Shown here piece by piece: positions 52,440-63,782 of a DNA stretch of 64,000 nucleotides. Source of the DNA: Neoceratodus forsteri. Lineage: Eukaryota; Chordata; Ceratodontiformes; Ceratodontidae. The notes under the pieces are model-generated. The model was given only the letters and a program-made list of their open reading frames with translations. It had not been told where the DNA came from and did no database searches. The stretch covers positions 282,470,001-282,534,000 of the forward strand of contig CM028131.1 in the NCBI GenBank assembly GCA_016271365.2, given 5' to 3'. The first letter of the stretch is position 1. Each line of letters opens with the position of its first letter. A program made the position numbers and the translations under genes.

Positions 52440-54680
52440 TTGTGCTTCATCGTCCCTCGCGGCTGCGACGGACAAATCTGTTCGGCTTTCGGAGGTGCCC
52501 TTGCGGGCAGAAAATGTCCAGGATGGATCCGCACTCACGTGTGTCTACTGTAGGCCTAGATCACCCGCGAGCCCTCGCGAGTTGTGCCGCTTCTTTCTCG
52601 GCCAACCGCTCTGACCCATCGCGCTGCCTGTTTGAAGCTCTGGGTGCCCCGAGAAACGCTTCCGCTGGTAAAATCTAAAGAGGCTCAAGCATGTGTCCGG
52701 GCGGCTGGCTCAGCTGAGCAACTCGAGCAGATGATCGCCTCAGATCTTCCTCCTCCTCGACACGCATTTATCCGCTCTCTCTGAGTTCCTCAGATACGGC
52801 TTAGTTCAAGGAGCTTTGTCAGTCCCTTTCCACGAAAGGAGAGGGCCTTCAGGACATTCCTCGGCCCAAGAAAAAGGAGTCAAAGGTAAGTCCACCGTCG
52901 GCGTTCATGGGAGGAGAGATTCTTGGGAGCAGCCGACCGTCGACGGTCGTGGTTGAAGGCTGAAGCTGCTGGTTCACGGTGCCCCGCCAAGCCAGCCTGC
53001 CGAACTCCTCTGCCGACTTAAGCCGAGATTTTTCGATCCGTTAGACGGGCTGTCGACTGGAGAAGCCGACAACCCTCCTTCACCGGCTCCCCGGTGGATG
53101 CGAGATCTGCCTGCTGCCTGGGCGCAGTCCCGGGTTAAAGTGCCGAGCCGAGGAGCGGGTGTCCCCGCCCTTCCAAGACCCACCCTCGGTCCCCCTGAAG
53201 GTCTCGGTCTCGGACCTCTTCTCGATCCAGCCGTTCCCGCCGACATCGGCGGTCTCGGTCTCGTTACCGAAGTAAGCGGCAACGCCGTTCTTCCTCGTCG
53301 TCCTCCTCGGGTGAGGAGAGGCTGCGGCGCAAGTTGTGCCGGCGCTACGAGGACCTTATGTGGCAGCAGTTGCTGTTGTCTGGGTCTAAGCCAACCCTGG
53401 CCATCAAGTGGCTGTCGCCTGAACGCCCGAAGCAACCACTCGTTCCAGTCGAGTTACCCGCTCCAGGGCCGGTTGCTAAGCCAAAACCAGCTGATCCACC
53501 GATTGTGGTGGAACCTCCGCCTCCACAACCGAAGTCGGGGGCACCAACCAAGAAATTCTCGGTCGGTCACGGCCTGCCCCACAGGTTGTTGGTCACCCTC
53601 ACTCCCGACCGTCCTCGGCAGGTGGAGGGTGGCTCAGGGCCGAGGCAGCTCTTGCAGACTCTTCAGAATCCGGCAGACGATTCCTCCCTGTTCTCCAGGC
53701 AGTTCGATCTGGAGTCCTCCGAGCCAGTCAGTGGGCGATAGCCTCATCGTCCTTCTTGAGATCTGCCCAAACCATCTCGGAGTCCACCCGGGATGCAGCT
53801 CGAACCCGTGTCCCAAAGCAGGCCGTATCTCCTGATGGAGATTCTGGACCGAGGGATTCCCCACGGAGGCCTTTCCGTGGCTGAGGCCATGTCGGCCCAG
53901 CTCTGGAGTTTGGCAGTGGTCTGCTTCTGTCCTGTGCCTCTGCCAGGATGGCCAGGAAGTATCACGGTCCCTACGGCTCTTTGCCCGGTTCCTCGGAACA
54001 CCCGCTGCCGAGGGTTAGTCACCGACAGCGTTTTCCGGCGTTCGATGGCGCTCGGGATGTGGATAAGCCTCCGACAAAGAGTCCAAAAAGCTGGACTTTG
54101 CGGGCGCCAAGGTGTCGCTCGTCTCTCCTCGACCTCCGATAGGCCAGCTCGGCCGTGCTGATGGCACACTTCTCCCACGCCCTCATGGGCTCCCTGGATG
54201 AGGTTGTTCCTCATCTCGCCTGACCTGCAGACCACGGTCCAGCGGCGAAGCAGCTCTGGACGAGGTGATTCCTGTGCCAGGTCAGTAGCGGCCGCCAGTG
54301 TTTCATGCGGCCTTGAGGCGTGGCTGAGGATATCCACCTTCACGGCTGGGATACCCAGCACAAGTTGGCGGATGTCCCTTCTTGGGGACTGACCTCTCTG
54401 GCCCTGGAGTGGAGGGACACCCCCAAGTGGATCGAGAAGTCCAATGCCACTCTGGACTCGGTCACCTCCGCCCAGAGGGACAAAGGCCGCCGTCAGCAGC
54501 AGAAGTCCTTTCGTCCTTCGGTCCCTGCTTCTCGACCGGCCCAGCAGCACCAGCAACAGGACCAGCAGGCTCGCGCTTGGCGTCCCAAACCCAAGCCGAC
54601 GGCTTCCTCCAACAGGAAGCAAGGAGGTAAAGGCCCAGGAGGTCCCTTGGCTGGTTCTTCCTCCAAGCCTGCCCAGTGAC
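52440..54680 (+). pseudogene. gag: DIRS gag with RS-rich segment, copy F
   Basis: Near 52495-52560 a Cys/His module is recognisable across a frameshift (CPCGQKMSRMDPHSR, then a CVYC counterpart and LDHPRA). At about 53203-53330 one frame encodes an Arg/Ser-repeat stretch (RSRTSSRSSRSRRHRRSRSR and a run of Ser). It runs straight into LCRRYEDLMWQQLLL and a Pro-rich linker (VPVELPAPGPVAKPKPADPP). Further frames up to 54680 contain a Gln-rich and Arg-rich tail (QQHQQQDQQARAW). RS stretches in cellular proteins mediate nuclear localisation and RNA or splicing-factor contact; that role here is inference. Several frameshifts are present. Confidence 0.7.
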
Positions 54681-54690
54681 GGGTTGAGGG

Positions 54691-56560
54691 GTGCCGCCCC
54701 CAACCTTGTCACTCCCCCCAGGGTTCCCCCCTTGGGGGGGATGGCTCCGCCACTTCCTTTCCACCTGGTCCGTTATCACCACGGACCGTTGGGTGTTGGA
54801 GGTGGTAGGAAAAGGCCTGCCTCTGGAGTTCGAGCAGGCAGCACCTTTTCGAGCCATTGCCCCTCGAGGGGCCACAGGGTCCACAGCCTCGCTGTCGGCC
54901 TGCCGAGCCGATATTGCCCTGCTCCTGGAAAAAGAGTTAATCAGGAAGGTGGCGGATCCTCCTCCAGACCCGGGGTTTGTGTCCAGGTACTTCCTGGTCC
55001 CAAAACGGATGGGGGGCTGGCGCTCCATTCTCGACCTGCACGACCTGAACAAGTTCCTAAGGTCTCGAACCTTCAGGATGGTCACTCTGGCTCAGATAAT
55101 CCCATCCTTGGAATGAGGCGTGTGGTTCTGCCCCCTGGACCTCTAGGACGCTGCTCTTTCACATCCCAATCCGTCCGTCCCCATGAGAGTTCCTCCACTT
55201 CAGAGCGGAGGGATCCCTATACGAGTTCTGGGCTATGCCCTTCGGCCTCTCCCTAGCTCCCAGGGTCTTCGCCAAATGCATGGCAGTGGTGACGGCATTC
55301 CTGCGGTGCCAAGGGGTTCGGGTGTACCCTTACCTGGACGATTGGCTGATAGCAGCCCCCTCCAGACAGGAGGTGGAGTGGTCCGGAGATCTGGCCCTTC
55401 AGGTTTGCTCTCAGGTTGGCCTCCTCATCAACGAGGCCAAGTCGGAACTCGCGCCAAAGCAGGTGATTCTGTTCATCGGGGCAGAGCTCTACTCTCTGCG
55501 AGCCAGAGCACGGCTCCCGGCGGACAGGGCCGAGGTTCTTTCCTCCTTTGCCCAATCATTTCTGGTTGGGCAATTGCGCCCTGCCCGGGACTTTCTGGGC
55601 CTCATGGCGGCCTGCACCAGCGTGGTCCATTGGGCCCGTTGGTACATGCGTCCCCTTCAATGGGGACTGGCCAGCCAATAGTCTAGCCTGCGATCCGTTG
55701 GACCAGCCCGTGACAGTGACCAGAGATGATGGACGCCCTCCAATGGTGGATAGTTCCAGCACATCTGCGGGAGGTATCCCGTTACGTCCGCCCGAGCAGC
55801 GGTCTCTCTCTCGACCGATGCATCTCTGATGGGTTGGGGTGCCTATCTGGGGAACACCGGCACGCGACCTCTGGTCCCTCGGGAGTCCCGATGCCACATC
55901 AACCTGCTGGAGCTCCGAGCGGTCCGTCTAGCTCTCACCGCCTTCGCTCCATTTCTACGGGGTCAAGTGGTTCAGGTCCAGATGGACAACACCATGACCA
56001 TGTACTATCTGAACCGCCAGGGCGGGATGCGCTCCATGCTGTTAATGCAAGGAAGCTCTCCGCATTTGGTCCCTCGTGCGCAGCCTGGAAGTGGATCTCC
56101 TAGCCATTCACGTGGCAGGAGCCTCCAACACCCTGGCCGATGCCCTAAGCCGGATAGTGGCTGCGTCTCACGAGTGGTCTCTCCTGCCGGAGGTAGTACA
56201 AGATCTCTTCTCCCACTGGGGCACAACTCAGGTGGACCTGTTTGCCTCCAGGGATATGTGAAGCTGAGTCTGTTCCATGCCCGGCCCCCTCAGCAGGGCT
56301 CGCTGCAGGGATGCCTTCTCGAGGCCGTGGACCCCGGGCCTCTTCTCATGCTTCCCCGTTTCCCTTGATCCACAAGGTGCTTCTCAGGCGAGGGAGGGAC
56401 AAGGCGCAGGTGATTCTAGTAGCCACAGACTGGCCCCTGCCAGTTCTGGTATCAAATCTCCTCAGCCTCAGCTCCAGGCTCCTGACGGCTTCCAGCCCGC
56501 CGGACCTGATCTCTCAGTCAGTCAGGGAAGGTATTCCATCTGGACCTTGATCCCTGCACC
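54691..56560 (+). pseudogene. DIRS RT-RNase H, copy F
   Basis: Frame 54691-55116 has VITTDRWVLEVVGKGLPLEF and SILDLHDLNKFLRSRTFRMV, stopping at a TGA. Frame 55235-55681 has MPFGLSLAPRVFAKCMAVV, the catalytic YLDDWLIAAPS and FIGAELYSL. RNase H follows with TDAS near 55815, MGWGAYLGN, INLLELRAVRLAL, QMDNTMTMYYLN (Asp retained; VRTDN changed to VQMDN) and LADALSRIV at about 56140. A linker with VDLFASRDM and VATDWP precedes the recombinase. At least four frame changes. Confidence 0.82.
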
Positions 56561-56599
56561 ACCGGCGGCCTGGTTCCTGAGCTGCAGAGTTCCAGGCTT

Positions 56600-57560
56600 T
56601 GGGTCTTTCGACGAGGTCCTCAACGTAGTTGGGCGTCCCGTAGGGAGTCGACCAGGAAATGCTATGCCTTCAAATGGAAGAGGTTTTCCATTTGGTGTCA
56701 GAGGAAGGCTTGGACCCTTCCACCTGCCCCTTAGAAGCATTCTGGACTACCTGTGGTCCCTTTCTCAGCAAGGGCTTGATTGACGACCAGCAATGTGCAC
56801 TGGCAGCCATCTCTGCTTGCAAAGACGCGGGCCGGGCAAGCAGTCGGTGGCGCAGGAGAAGGTGGTCGGGCGCTTTTTCAAAGGTCTTGACCACATTTCC
56901 CCTCCGGTGCGAGAACCTCCACCTCTGTGGGATCTACTGCTGGTATTGGCCAAGCTCATGGGCAAGCCATTCGAACCAATGCGCAGGTGCGATACTTCAC
57001 ACCTGTCATGGAAGACCGCCTTCTTGGTGGTTATCACGTCAGCCAGAAGCATGGGAGAGCCCCAGGCGCTTTCCATCAAGTCTCCCTACCTGGTCTTCCA
57101 CAGGGACAAGGTTGTCCTGCGCCCCCACCCGAAATTCCTTCCGAAGGTGATGTCGGAGTTTCACCTTAACCAGGTATTGAGTCTGCCGGTGTTCTACCCC
57201 AGTCACACCTCGGAGGCCAAGTATAGGCTCCATACTTTGTACCCTAGACGAGCGCTTGCTTACTATAAGGAGCGGACGGCTGAAGTTCGAGGAGAGGTTC
57301 ACCAGCTGTTTGTCACCTACGCTGAAGCTGCACCTGGCAGACCTGCAGCAAAGCAGACAACAGACAGTGGATCACCTCCTGCATAGAAACTCTACTACGG
57401 GTTGGCGGGAATGGAGCCTCCCAGAGGATAAGAGGTCATTCTACCTGCCATACCGCTGCATGGTAGCTGCTTCCAGGGGCGTCCTAGCCAGGATATCGCA
57501 GGGCTGCTACCTGGAAGTCGGCTGACTGCCTATTGCACCCTACCACATCGACCTCGGTCA
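56600..57560 (+). pseudogene. DIRS tyrosine recombinase, copy F
   Basis: The N-terminal core is recognisable near 56650-56710 (CYAFKWKRFSIWCQRK-like, broken). Frame 56793-57386 carries VVGRFFKGLDHISPPVREPP, LSWKTAFLVVITSARSMGE (catalytic Arg, with Ser in place of the second Arg), FHRDKVVLRPHPKFLPKV and KYRLHTLYPRRALAYYKERT. After 57386 the reading is scrambled; HxxR is not recognisable and no nucleophile Tyr context (KHYSLD) remains, although YHIDLG near 57540 may be its decayed counterpart. Inactive. Confidence 0.75.
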
Positions 57561-57667
57561 TGCAGGGATGCTGGTTTGGGGCCCAGGTTCTCAGTCTCTC
57601 TTCCCAAGTAAGTATCGGGGTGTGGCCTTGCCTCCTCCTCCCGGAGAACTGCTAGGAGTCTGCCAAA

Positions 57668-57770
57668 AGTGTGGATGAACAAGCGTATCCATGTCCCTAG
57701 AAATACAGGTTACTCACCTGTAACAGAGTTCTAGGAATGGTATATGTTGTTCATCCACACTCCAACACTC
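57668..57770 (+). repeat. internal complementary region, copy F
   Basis: GTATCCATGTCCCTAGAAAT is the complement of the left end, and ACAGGTTACTCACCTGTAAC onward to GTTCATCCACAC is the complement of the right end. Confidence 0.87.
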
Positions 57771-57809
57771 GGCTCGACCTGCTAGCCTGAGCTTCCTGCG
57801 GGCCAGATC

Positions 57810-57975
57810 TGGCATCATGGGGCAGAGCCGAGAGTTTTACCACCCGGGTGGGTGGGAGGAGCCAGCTTGAAGACCTTCCAGCAAGAATTAAAGCGGCAAG
57901 GATACCTGCCAGAAAGTGTGGATGAACAACATATACCATTCCTAGAACTCCTGTTACAGGTGAGTAACCTGTATA
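57810..57975 (-). repeat. right inverted terminal repeat, copy F
   Basis: Inverted partner of the left repeat plus the right extension CAGGTGAGTAACCTGTATA. Confidence 0.88.
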
Positions 57976-58078
57976 TTTGGCACAGCAGTACTGCAGAGTC
58001 TGTTCCCTAAATAGGTTCTGTACCCACCTCCAAAGGCACTGCATGGGTAGTCTGCATATGTCAGAATACAGCAAGATT
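57976..58078 (+). other. copy C 3' end and partial ICR
   Basis: Resumes copy C with GGCACAGCAGTACTGCAGAG, the recombinase 3' end (compare copy D at 40226-40240), then CATATGTCAGAATACAGCAA, the first part of its internal complementary region. G1 interrupts at 58079. Confidence 0.8.
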
Positions 58079-58163
58079 CAAACAACATGAAGTCTTGCTA
58101 TATTATGACATATGCAGTGAGTCCCAACCTTCGAACTGCTCCGGAGGTGAAAGAGTTAACTTT
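58079..58163 (+). mobile_element. DIRS copy G1, left end (first part)
   Basis: Starts CAAACAACATGAAGTCTTGC and runs into the inverted repeat up to GAAAGAGTTAACTT. G2 is inserted here; the repeat continues at 63783. Closest to copy E by its TATGCAG and CGAACTGCTCCGG strings. Confidence 0.85.
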
Positions 58164-58313
58164 CAAACAGCATGAAGTCTTGCTATATTATAGACATTAG
58201 CAGTTTGATCCAGCTCTAGAACTGCCCCGGAGTGAAATGGTTAAAACCATTCCAAAATAGAATTTTGGCACGAGAGCAGCTCTATCTGTGTCATTTCAAA
58301 CTTGAACTGTCAG
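58164..58313 (+). repeat. left inverted terminal repeat, copy G2
   Basis: Identical by eye to the reverse complement of about 63600-63750, including the internal palindrome-like TTAAAACCATTCCAAAATAG. Confidence 0.92.
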
Positions 58314-58708
58314 ATTCTTTACTCCGCTTCAGTGAACAGTCGCTCCGAGATTTCTCCTTCTGCTCGGTTCATTTCTCGGTTTAAAAAGTGTTTTCTCGGT
58401 TGGATTTAACGAGAATAGTTTTATTTAACATAAAACCGTTGATTCAAGCTCTATCTGTGGTAACCGTAAGTAAATGAAGGTTTTGTCTGTGTGGAACTTG
58501 TAAGTTATCGGTTAGGTTTTGAACGATCAGTGGGTTTAAAACTCATTTAAAACTAAAGTTACTATTTTAGAGTACGGTTCGGTTCTTCTCGGTTCTAAAA
58601 AAGCGGATTTATTACGGTTTTTCCAATACCCGTGACCAGGTTAGGAACCGATAAATTATCTTCTCTAGCACTACATTAAAAGGCAAGTTTTGGATTAGGC
58701 TGGCATTT

Positions 58709-60285
58709 TGTCTGAGAAACCCAAAAGAAAAACCGGGCCCACTGGGTTTCAACACTGTTATGTTTGTGGGGAAGTCTTTGCCAAGGCTGACCCACACACC
58801 ATGTGTTTATTGTCTGGGGTTTGACCACCTCCAGTCAGACTGCCAGGTATGTAAGAATTTCCCTGCAGCCACCCTGGAAAAAAGATTGGGCAGGCTCAGG
58901 GAACGAGAGGCCAAAAAGTCCGCTGACCCGGATGGCAGCCGGTTCGGTGCCAACAGACCAGAGGAGTGCCCTCTGACCAGGGCCAAACTTCCTGGGGCAA
59001 AAAGAAAAGCTGGTTCTGAGGAACCAATTCCAGTAAAGAAAACAAGAAAATCAGGTCTGGAGTCCAAAATTCCTTCTCCAACTGCTGCAGAGATAACAAA
59101 AAGCCATACAAATTGTCCAGTCACTGTCTCCAGGGTCCGTCAGAACCACCACTATCTGGTAAAAGGTCGGTTCGTCCGGTCCCAGTGGTTCAAGATTATG
59201 ATATTGAGGATTTATGAACCAGAGGAGGGAGGAGGATTATGAACAGTATGAATGTGGCTGGGAAGGTCTGGGTGCCCATTGAACGGACATCTCCCAGACA
59301 GACCCTTAGAATCTCCCCTATGCTGTCTGAGTCCCCATCTCATTTTATGTTTTATAAAAAGTTATGAAACCCTCCAGCTTCCTTTAGAAGAGGCTGTGGA
59401 TGACACGAGGAGCCTGATTTTGTAGAAATGATGGATATTCCAGAGTCTAGGAGTTGTCTATTCCTTTACATAAGTCTTTTAGGAAACAAACAATTAAAAT
59501 TTTAAAAGCTCCTAATTCTGTGCCTCTTGTGAGATAAAAGATGGACAGAAGGTATACATTGTTAGGCCTGATACAGAATTCCTTTCTCAACAATGCAGTC
59601 ATGTTGGGAGTAGTTCAAAGGCTGCTGCTTGTGATAAAACTAATATTCCTTGGCTTCACATCCTCTTGACAAGGATTCCAGGAAGATTGATGCCATGGCA
59701 AAAAAACAGTATATGGCAGCCTCTCTGGGACTCAGGCAAGCAAATTATATGGCTTATGTAGCTAGGTATCAGAAATCTAGATGGGATACTGTTGATGCAA
59801 TTGGCCAAGCAGCCCATGGCCAGCTGGTTAGTGAACTAGAACAGGTGGCTGCTGATGGCATTGAAGCCTCTAGGGTTCAGTTTCATGCTGCTGTGGATGT
59901 TAATGATGCTTTCCTCTAGGTCATGGCCACATCTGTAGCTTTTCGTGGTTGGCCCTGGCTCAGGTGTACCTAGTTGTCTGGATACCCAAACTAAGGCTAT
60001 GGATTTTCCTGTGGTGGAAATTCTCTGTTTGGAAGCAGACGAGAATTACATGAAAAGATGGATGAATATGGACTACTTACAAGAGTGCCCAGGCTAAGGA
60101 GCGGCAAGCCACTCCTCAAAGGCATGACTCCCAGTGGCAGGGGTAAGCCTTTTCTCAGGCCTTTCTACCAGACTCAGGCCTCCTCTGCCTATGCTCAGAG
60201 GGCTTCTTAGAGGCAGGGGCAGGCTGAGGGTGGGCAGACCTGCTCCCACCCCCCAGCCTCGCTCCTGAAACCAGAGGCACCCTGA
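58709..60285 (+). pseudogene. gag: DIRS gag, copy G2
   Basis: The start codon position reads TTG instead of ATG, followed by SEKPKRKTGPTGFQHC and YVCGEVFAKADPHT. A one-base loss then shifts the frame (frame 58760-59242 has DHLQSDCQVCKNFPAATLEK). Frame 59650-59919 holds LGLRQANYMAYVARYQKSRW and QVAADGIEASRVQFHAAVDV. The Arg/Gly tail near 60130-60250 is present in broken frames. At least six frame breaks. The order of modules equals copy A, of which it is a close relative. Confidence 0.8.
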
Positions 60286-60289
60286 TGGG

Positions 60290-62160
60290 GTGCCCAGGCG
60301 CAGTCTCCTGTACCAGTGGGGGGCAGGCTGGCACTTCAGTCAAGGTGGGCTTCTTTAACCTCAGACAAGTGGGTTCTGGAAGTAGTAAGCCAGGGTCTGG
60401 TTCTCAGATTCAAAAATTTCCCAGGTTGAGAAGCAGACTTTTTACCTGCAGGTGCTTCAGACCCTCGCTCTGGAAACAGAGGTCTCATCCCTGTTAGCTC
60501 TCAGAGCAGTAGAAAAGAGGTTCCTCCCTGCATCGAGGGCAGGAGTCTGTATTCAGATATTTCCTTACCCCCAAAAGACAGGAGAGTGGCGGCCCATTTT
60601 AGATCTCAGATATCTGAACAAGCATCTTTTGAACCAAAGTTCAAAATGGTAACTCTGCAATGATTTTACCTTCCCTAAGGCCAGGGGACTGGCTAGCCTC
60701 CTGGACCTCAAGGATGCCTATTTCCATGTCCTAATCAGAAGATCCATCGAAAGTACCTCAGATTCGAACTGCCTCGGGTCATTACCAGTTCAGAGCAATG
60801 CCCTTGACCTTACCTCTGCTCCAAGGGTATTCACAAAGTGTCTAGCAGGCAGTGGCCCACTTAAGGAGGCAGAGGATTGCTGTTTTTCTCCTATCAGAGC
60901 GACTGGCTCATTGTAGGCCAGTCCTCAGAACAGGTAAAATCTCACCTGCAGGTCACGCCAGCAGCTCTCACCTCCCTGGGTTTTCTGCTAAACTTACCAA
61001 AGTCGGTTCTGGAACCAGTCCAGGTACTCACCTTTATAGGGCAGAATTGGACACAAAGCTAGCCATGAGCCTTTCTTCCCCCAGAAAGGGTAGGAATTTA
61101 GTGGCTCTGGCCTCTTCCTTCACTCTGCAGGTCTCGACCCAGCAAGACCCCACTTTTCTGCAGCTCCTGGGGCACATGGCTGCATCCACAGCTGTTGTGC
61201 AGGAGCCAGATTTCAGATGAGAAGACATTCAGTTTCACTTGAGAACCTTTTGGTCTCAGAGAAGAACCCCCTTTCCAAGTTGGTCCCAGTGACTCGAACC
61301 TTGATCCTAGCTCTCCAGTGGTGGCAGGATCAGAGCAATTTAAGAGCAGGGGTCCCCTTCATTTCCCCTTCTCACGACTTGACTGTCACTACAGATGCTT
61401 CCCTTCTGGGTTGGAGAGCCCACATGGGCGACCTTTCCACTCAGGGAGTTTGGTCCCCCCAAGAATCTCTGCTCCACATCAATTTGCTGGAACTCAGAGA
61501 TGTCTTTTTAGCTCTTCAAGCTTTTCTGCATCTGTCCACGACAAGGTGATACAAGTCAGAACAGACAACACCACAACAATGTGGTACATCAACAAACAGG
61601 GGCACTTTCGGTCTTGAGCCTTGTGCACCAGGCAATGAAAGTTGTGGTCTCTGGCATATTCCTGAACACTTCCTCATAGCAGTTCATCTTCCAGGAAGGA
61701 CAATGTCCTAAGCGGATGCCCTCAGCAGGATTTCCAGGGGCCATCACGAATGGTCCCTGGATCCTCAAAGTGCTGAGGATAGTTTTTGCCAGGTGGGGCA
61801 TCCTCAGATGAATCTTTTTGCAGCCCCAGACAATCACAAACTTCCTCTGTTCTGTTGCAGGCCTCCAGTGCTGGGCTCAGTTCCCCTGGATGCCCTTCCT
61901 CTGGATTGGGAGGGAGTTCCTCTATGCTTTCCCCCTTTCTCACCACTATTCAAAGTACTAGTCAAAATCAGATCTCAGCCTTTTAGGGTGATTCTGATTC
62001 CCCGGATGAGCCAGAGCAGCCTGGTACCCACTCCTTCTGTCGCTGACAGTCCATCTTCCTGTCCTCCCCAGAAATCACAATCTGTTGACTTGTGCCCAGG
62101 GAAGGGTTTGGTATCCGGACCTCAAATCCCTCAACCCTCAAGGCCTGGCTCTTGAGGGTT
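60290..62160 (+). pseudogene. DIRS RT-RNase H, copy G2
   Basis: Finger region in frames 60285-60497 and 60452-60652 (GEWRPILDLRYLNKHL). The catalytic YLDD is altered: frame 60877-61062 reads YQSDWLIVGQSS, so one catalytic Asp is lost by substitution, not by an indel. RNase H frame 61217-61549 holds LTVTTDASLLGWRAHMGD and INLLELRDVFLAL; VRTDNTTTMWYINKQ follows in the frame ending at 61617. Linker frame 61793-62155 has NLFAAPDNHKLPLFCCRPPV. More than eight frame changes in all. Confidence 0.82.
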
Positions 62161-63165
62161 AGAGTTGCTGATTTACACTTTCTCAGGGTGTTCTTGAGAT
62201 CTAAAAGGCTTCCAGAAAGCCTTCCACTAGAACTACTTATAGTTCTAAATGGAAAGGTTTTCCATTTGGTGTGCTGGGAAAATATTTCCCCAGAATCTGC
62301 TGAATTGCCCATTTTGTTGGAGTTACATGGTACATCTTAATTCCTTGGGTCTCAGACCAGCTATCCTGAGAGTTCATTTGGCAGCTGTGTCTGCTTTTGT
62401 GTCAGCAGGAAAGTCATCCCTCTTCCTCTCATCCTGTGTGTTCCAAGTTTTTAAGGATTACTCCATACTAATCCTCACTTGGAACCGGCCCTGCTTGGGA
62501 CCTAATGTTTGCATGACCAGTTAATGCAACCCCTTTTGAACCTCTGTCTTCTGCAGAGCTTAAGTACCTAACTAGGAAAACTGTTTTCCAGTGGCTATCA
62601 CTTCTGCCAGGCCATAAGTGGTGCAAGCCTTGTCAGTGGAGACTGACTTTATTTCTTTCACAGGGATAAGGTAGTCCTTAGGACTAATAGGAAGTTTTGC
62701 CCTAAGGTGGTTTCAGATTTCCGTCTTAATCAATCTATCTCCCTTCCAGTATTTTCACTGATCCTCCTCTTGGTGAGAGGAGGTTGCACAACCTGGATGT
62801 TAAGAGAGCTCTTAGTTATTATATAGGCGTACCAAAGGTCACAGGTTCGAATCCCTCCAACTTTTCCTTACCTATGGTGAAGTTGGGAAGGCAAACCTGC
62901 CACTAAGAGATCAGTAGCCAGGTGGATTGTCTCTTGTGTCCATTTTGTTATCAGAAACTGCAGAGCCCCCGGTTTGAGGGCTCATTCTACCAGGGTACAG
63001 CTCGTCTCTAGCTGCTGCAGAGATATCCTTTATTAGAGATTTGCCAGGCTGCTACTTGGAAAGCGGTACACACTTTACCAAGCATTACTCCTGGATGTCC
63101 AGGCCAGGAGAGATGCTCGGTTTAGCTACAGCTGTTCTTCAGAGCCTATTCCTAAGTAGGTTCTG
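62155..63165 (+). pseudogene. DIRS tyrosine recombinase, copy G2
   Basis: Recognisable along its whole length by DNA similarity to copy A (9160-10201), but the frame changes every 50 to 150 bp. Frame 62249-62524 holds the N-terminal core with SLGLRPAILRVHLAAVSAFV. The catalytic Arg region (near 62605), the HSTRG counterpart (near 62980) and KHY (near 63080) are each in different frames and partly damaged by one-base losses. It cannot be translated into a recombinase as read. Confidence 0.8.
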
Positions 63166-63197
63166 CCCCTCCTCCATGGAGGTACTGCTGTGTATTC

Positions 63198-63296
63198 TGC
63201 TAATGTCTATAATTTAGTAAGACTTCATGTTGTTTGAGAGAAAAATTACTCACCTTAGTAATGGTGTTTCTTCTAATGAGTCTCTATATATATACA
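63198..63296 (+). repeat. internal complementary region, copy G2
   Basis: CTTCATGTTGTTTG then AAAAATTACTCACCTTAG. Several mismatches and one-base losses compared with the element's own ends, unlike copy A, where the match is close. Confidence 0.8.
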
Positions 63297-63599
63297 CTCC
63301 CCAACCTGCCTCTCTCAGAACCTCTACTTGGTGGGGTGCAGGCAACTTAGTGTGGGCACTACTTATGTCCTGTTAGCATTTTGTCCCCTTTGGGACTTTG
63401 GGAGTGTATATGTGGCACGTGTGTGTGTGTTAGTATACTTATGTTCCATTTCTATATTATTAGAATGGTGTTAGTATTTCTGGTCCCGTGACTTGAGTCT
63501 TGGGTGTTGGGACCATCAATGGTTGTTATTATTTAGGTAGCCATTTGGCTGAGTGTAGGTTACAACTTCCACACAGACCTTAATGAGTTTGGCTCGTAA

Positions 63600-63782
63600 A
63601 GATCTGACAGTTCAAGTTTGAAATGACACAGATAGAGCTGCTCTCGTGCCAAAATTCTATTTTGGAATGGTTTTAACCATTTCACTCCGGGGCAGTTCTA
63701 GAGCTGGATCAAACTGCTAATGTCTATAATATAGCAAGACTCCATTAGAAGAAACAACATTACTAAGGAGAGTAATTTTTTC
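63600..63782 (-). repeat. right inverted terminal repeat, copy G2
   Basis: Inverted partner of 58164-58313 plus the right extension ending AGTAATTTTTTC. Confidence 0.92.

Larger units (their letters stand above)
52196..57975 (+). mobile_element. DIRS-type retrotransposon, copy F (GC-rich family)
   Basis: Starts CTAGGGACATGGATATG and ends CCTGTATA, with TT or TTT beside each end. Inverted repeats (52207-52331 and about 57810-57935) are nearly identical over 120 bp and include GTTCATCCACACTTTCTGGC. An ICR is at 57668-57770. It differs from the other copies in end sequence, GC content and protein sequence (a separate family), and it has an Arg/Ser-rich Gag. Inserted in the recombinase of copy C. 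Confidence 0.9.
24363..58078 (+). mobile_element. DIRS-type retrotransposon, copy C (host of the stack)
   Basis: Left end near 24363 (AACCCCAGGAAATCT, then TGTATTCTGATATATGCAG). The parts of this copy are: 24363-26192 (left repeat and gag), 40864-41400 (gag tail, start of RT), 45546-46627 (RT and start of RNase H), 50665-52195 (RNase H and YR) and 57976-58078 (3' end and first part of the ICR). Protein similarity continues across each gap, so the intervening blocks are insertions. The ICR fragment TATGTCAGAATACAGCAAGA is the complement of this copy's own left end, confirming that both belong together. The right repeat must lie beyond the window. Confidence 0.85.
58164..63782 (+). mobile_element. 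DIRS-type retrotransposon, copy G2
   Basis: Starts CAAACAGCATGAAGTCTTGC and ends TTTTTTC. The inverted repeats (58175-58313 and about 63600-63750) appear identical across about 140 bp, so the copy looks young. Yet the coding region between them carries dozens of single-base deletions compared with copy A. ICR at about 63198-63296. The host is the left repeat of copy G1. Confidence 0.9.

Noticed and set aside
53744..54712. 322-codon minus-strand frame in copy F
   Set aside because: It is antisense to gag and the start of RT in a GC-rich region, where long chance frames are common; it has no domain.
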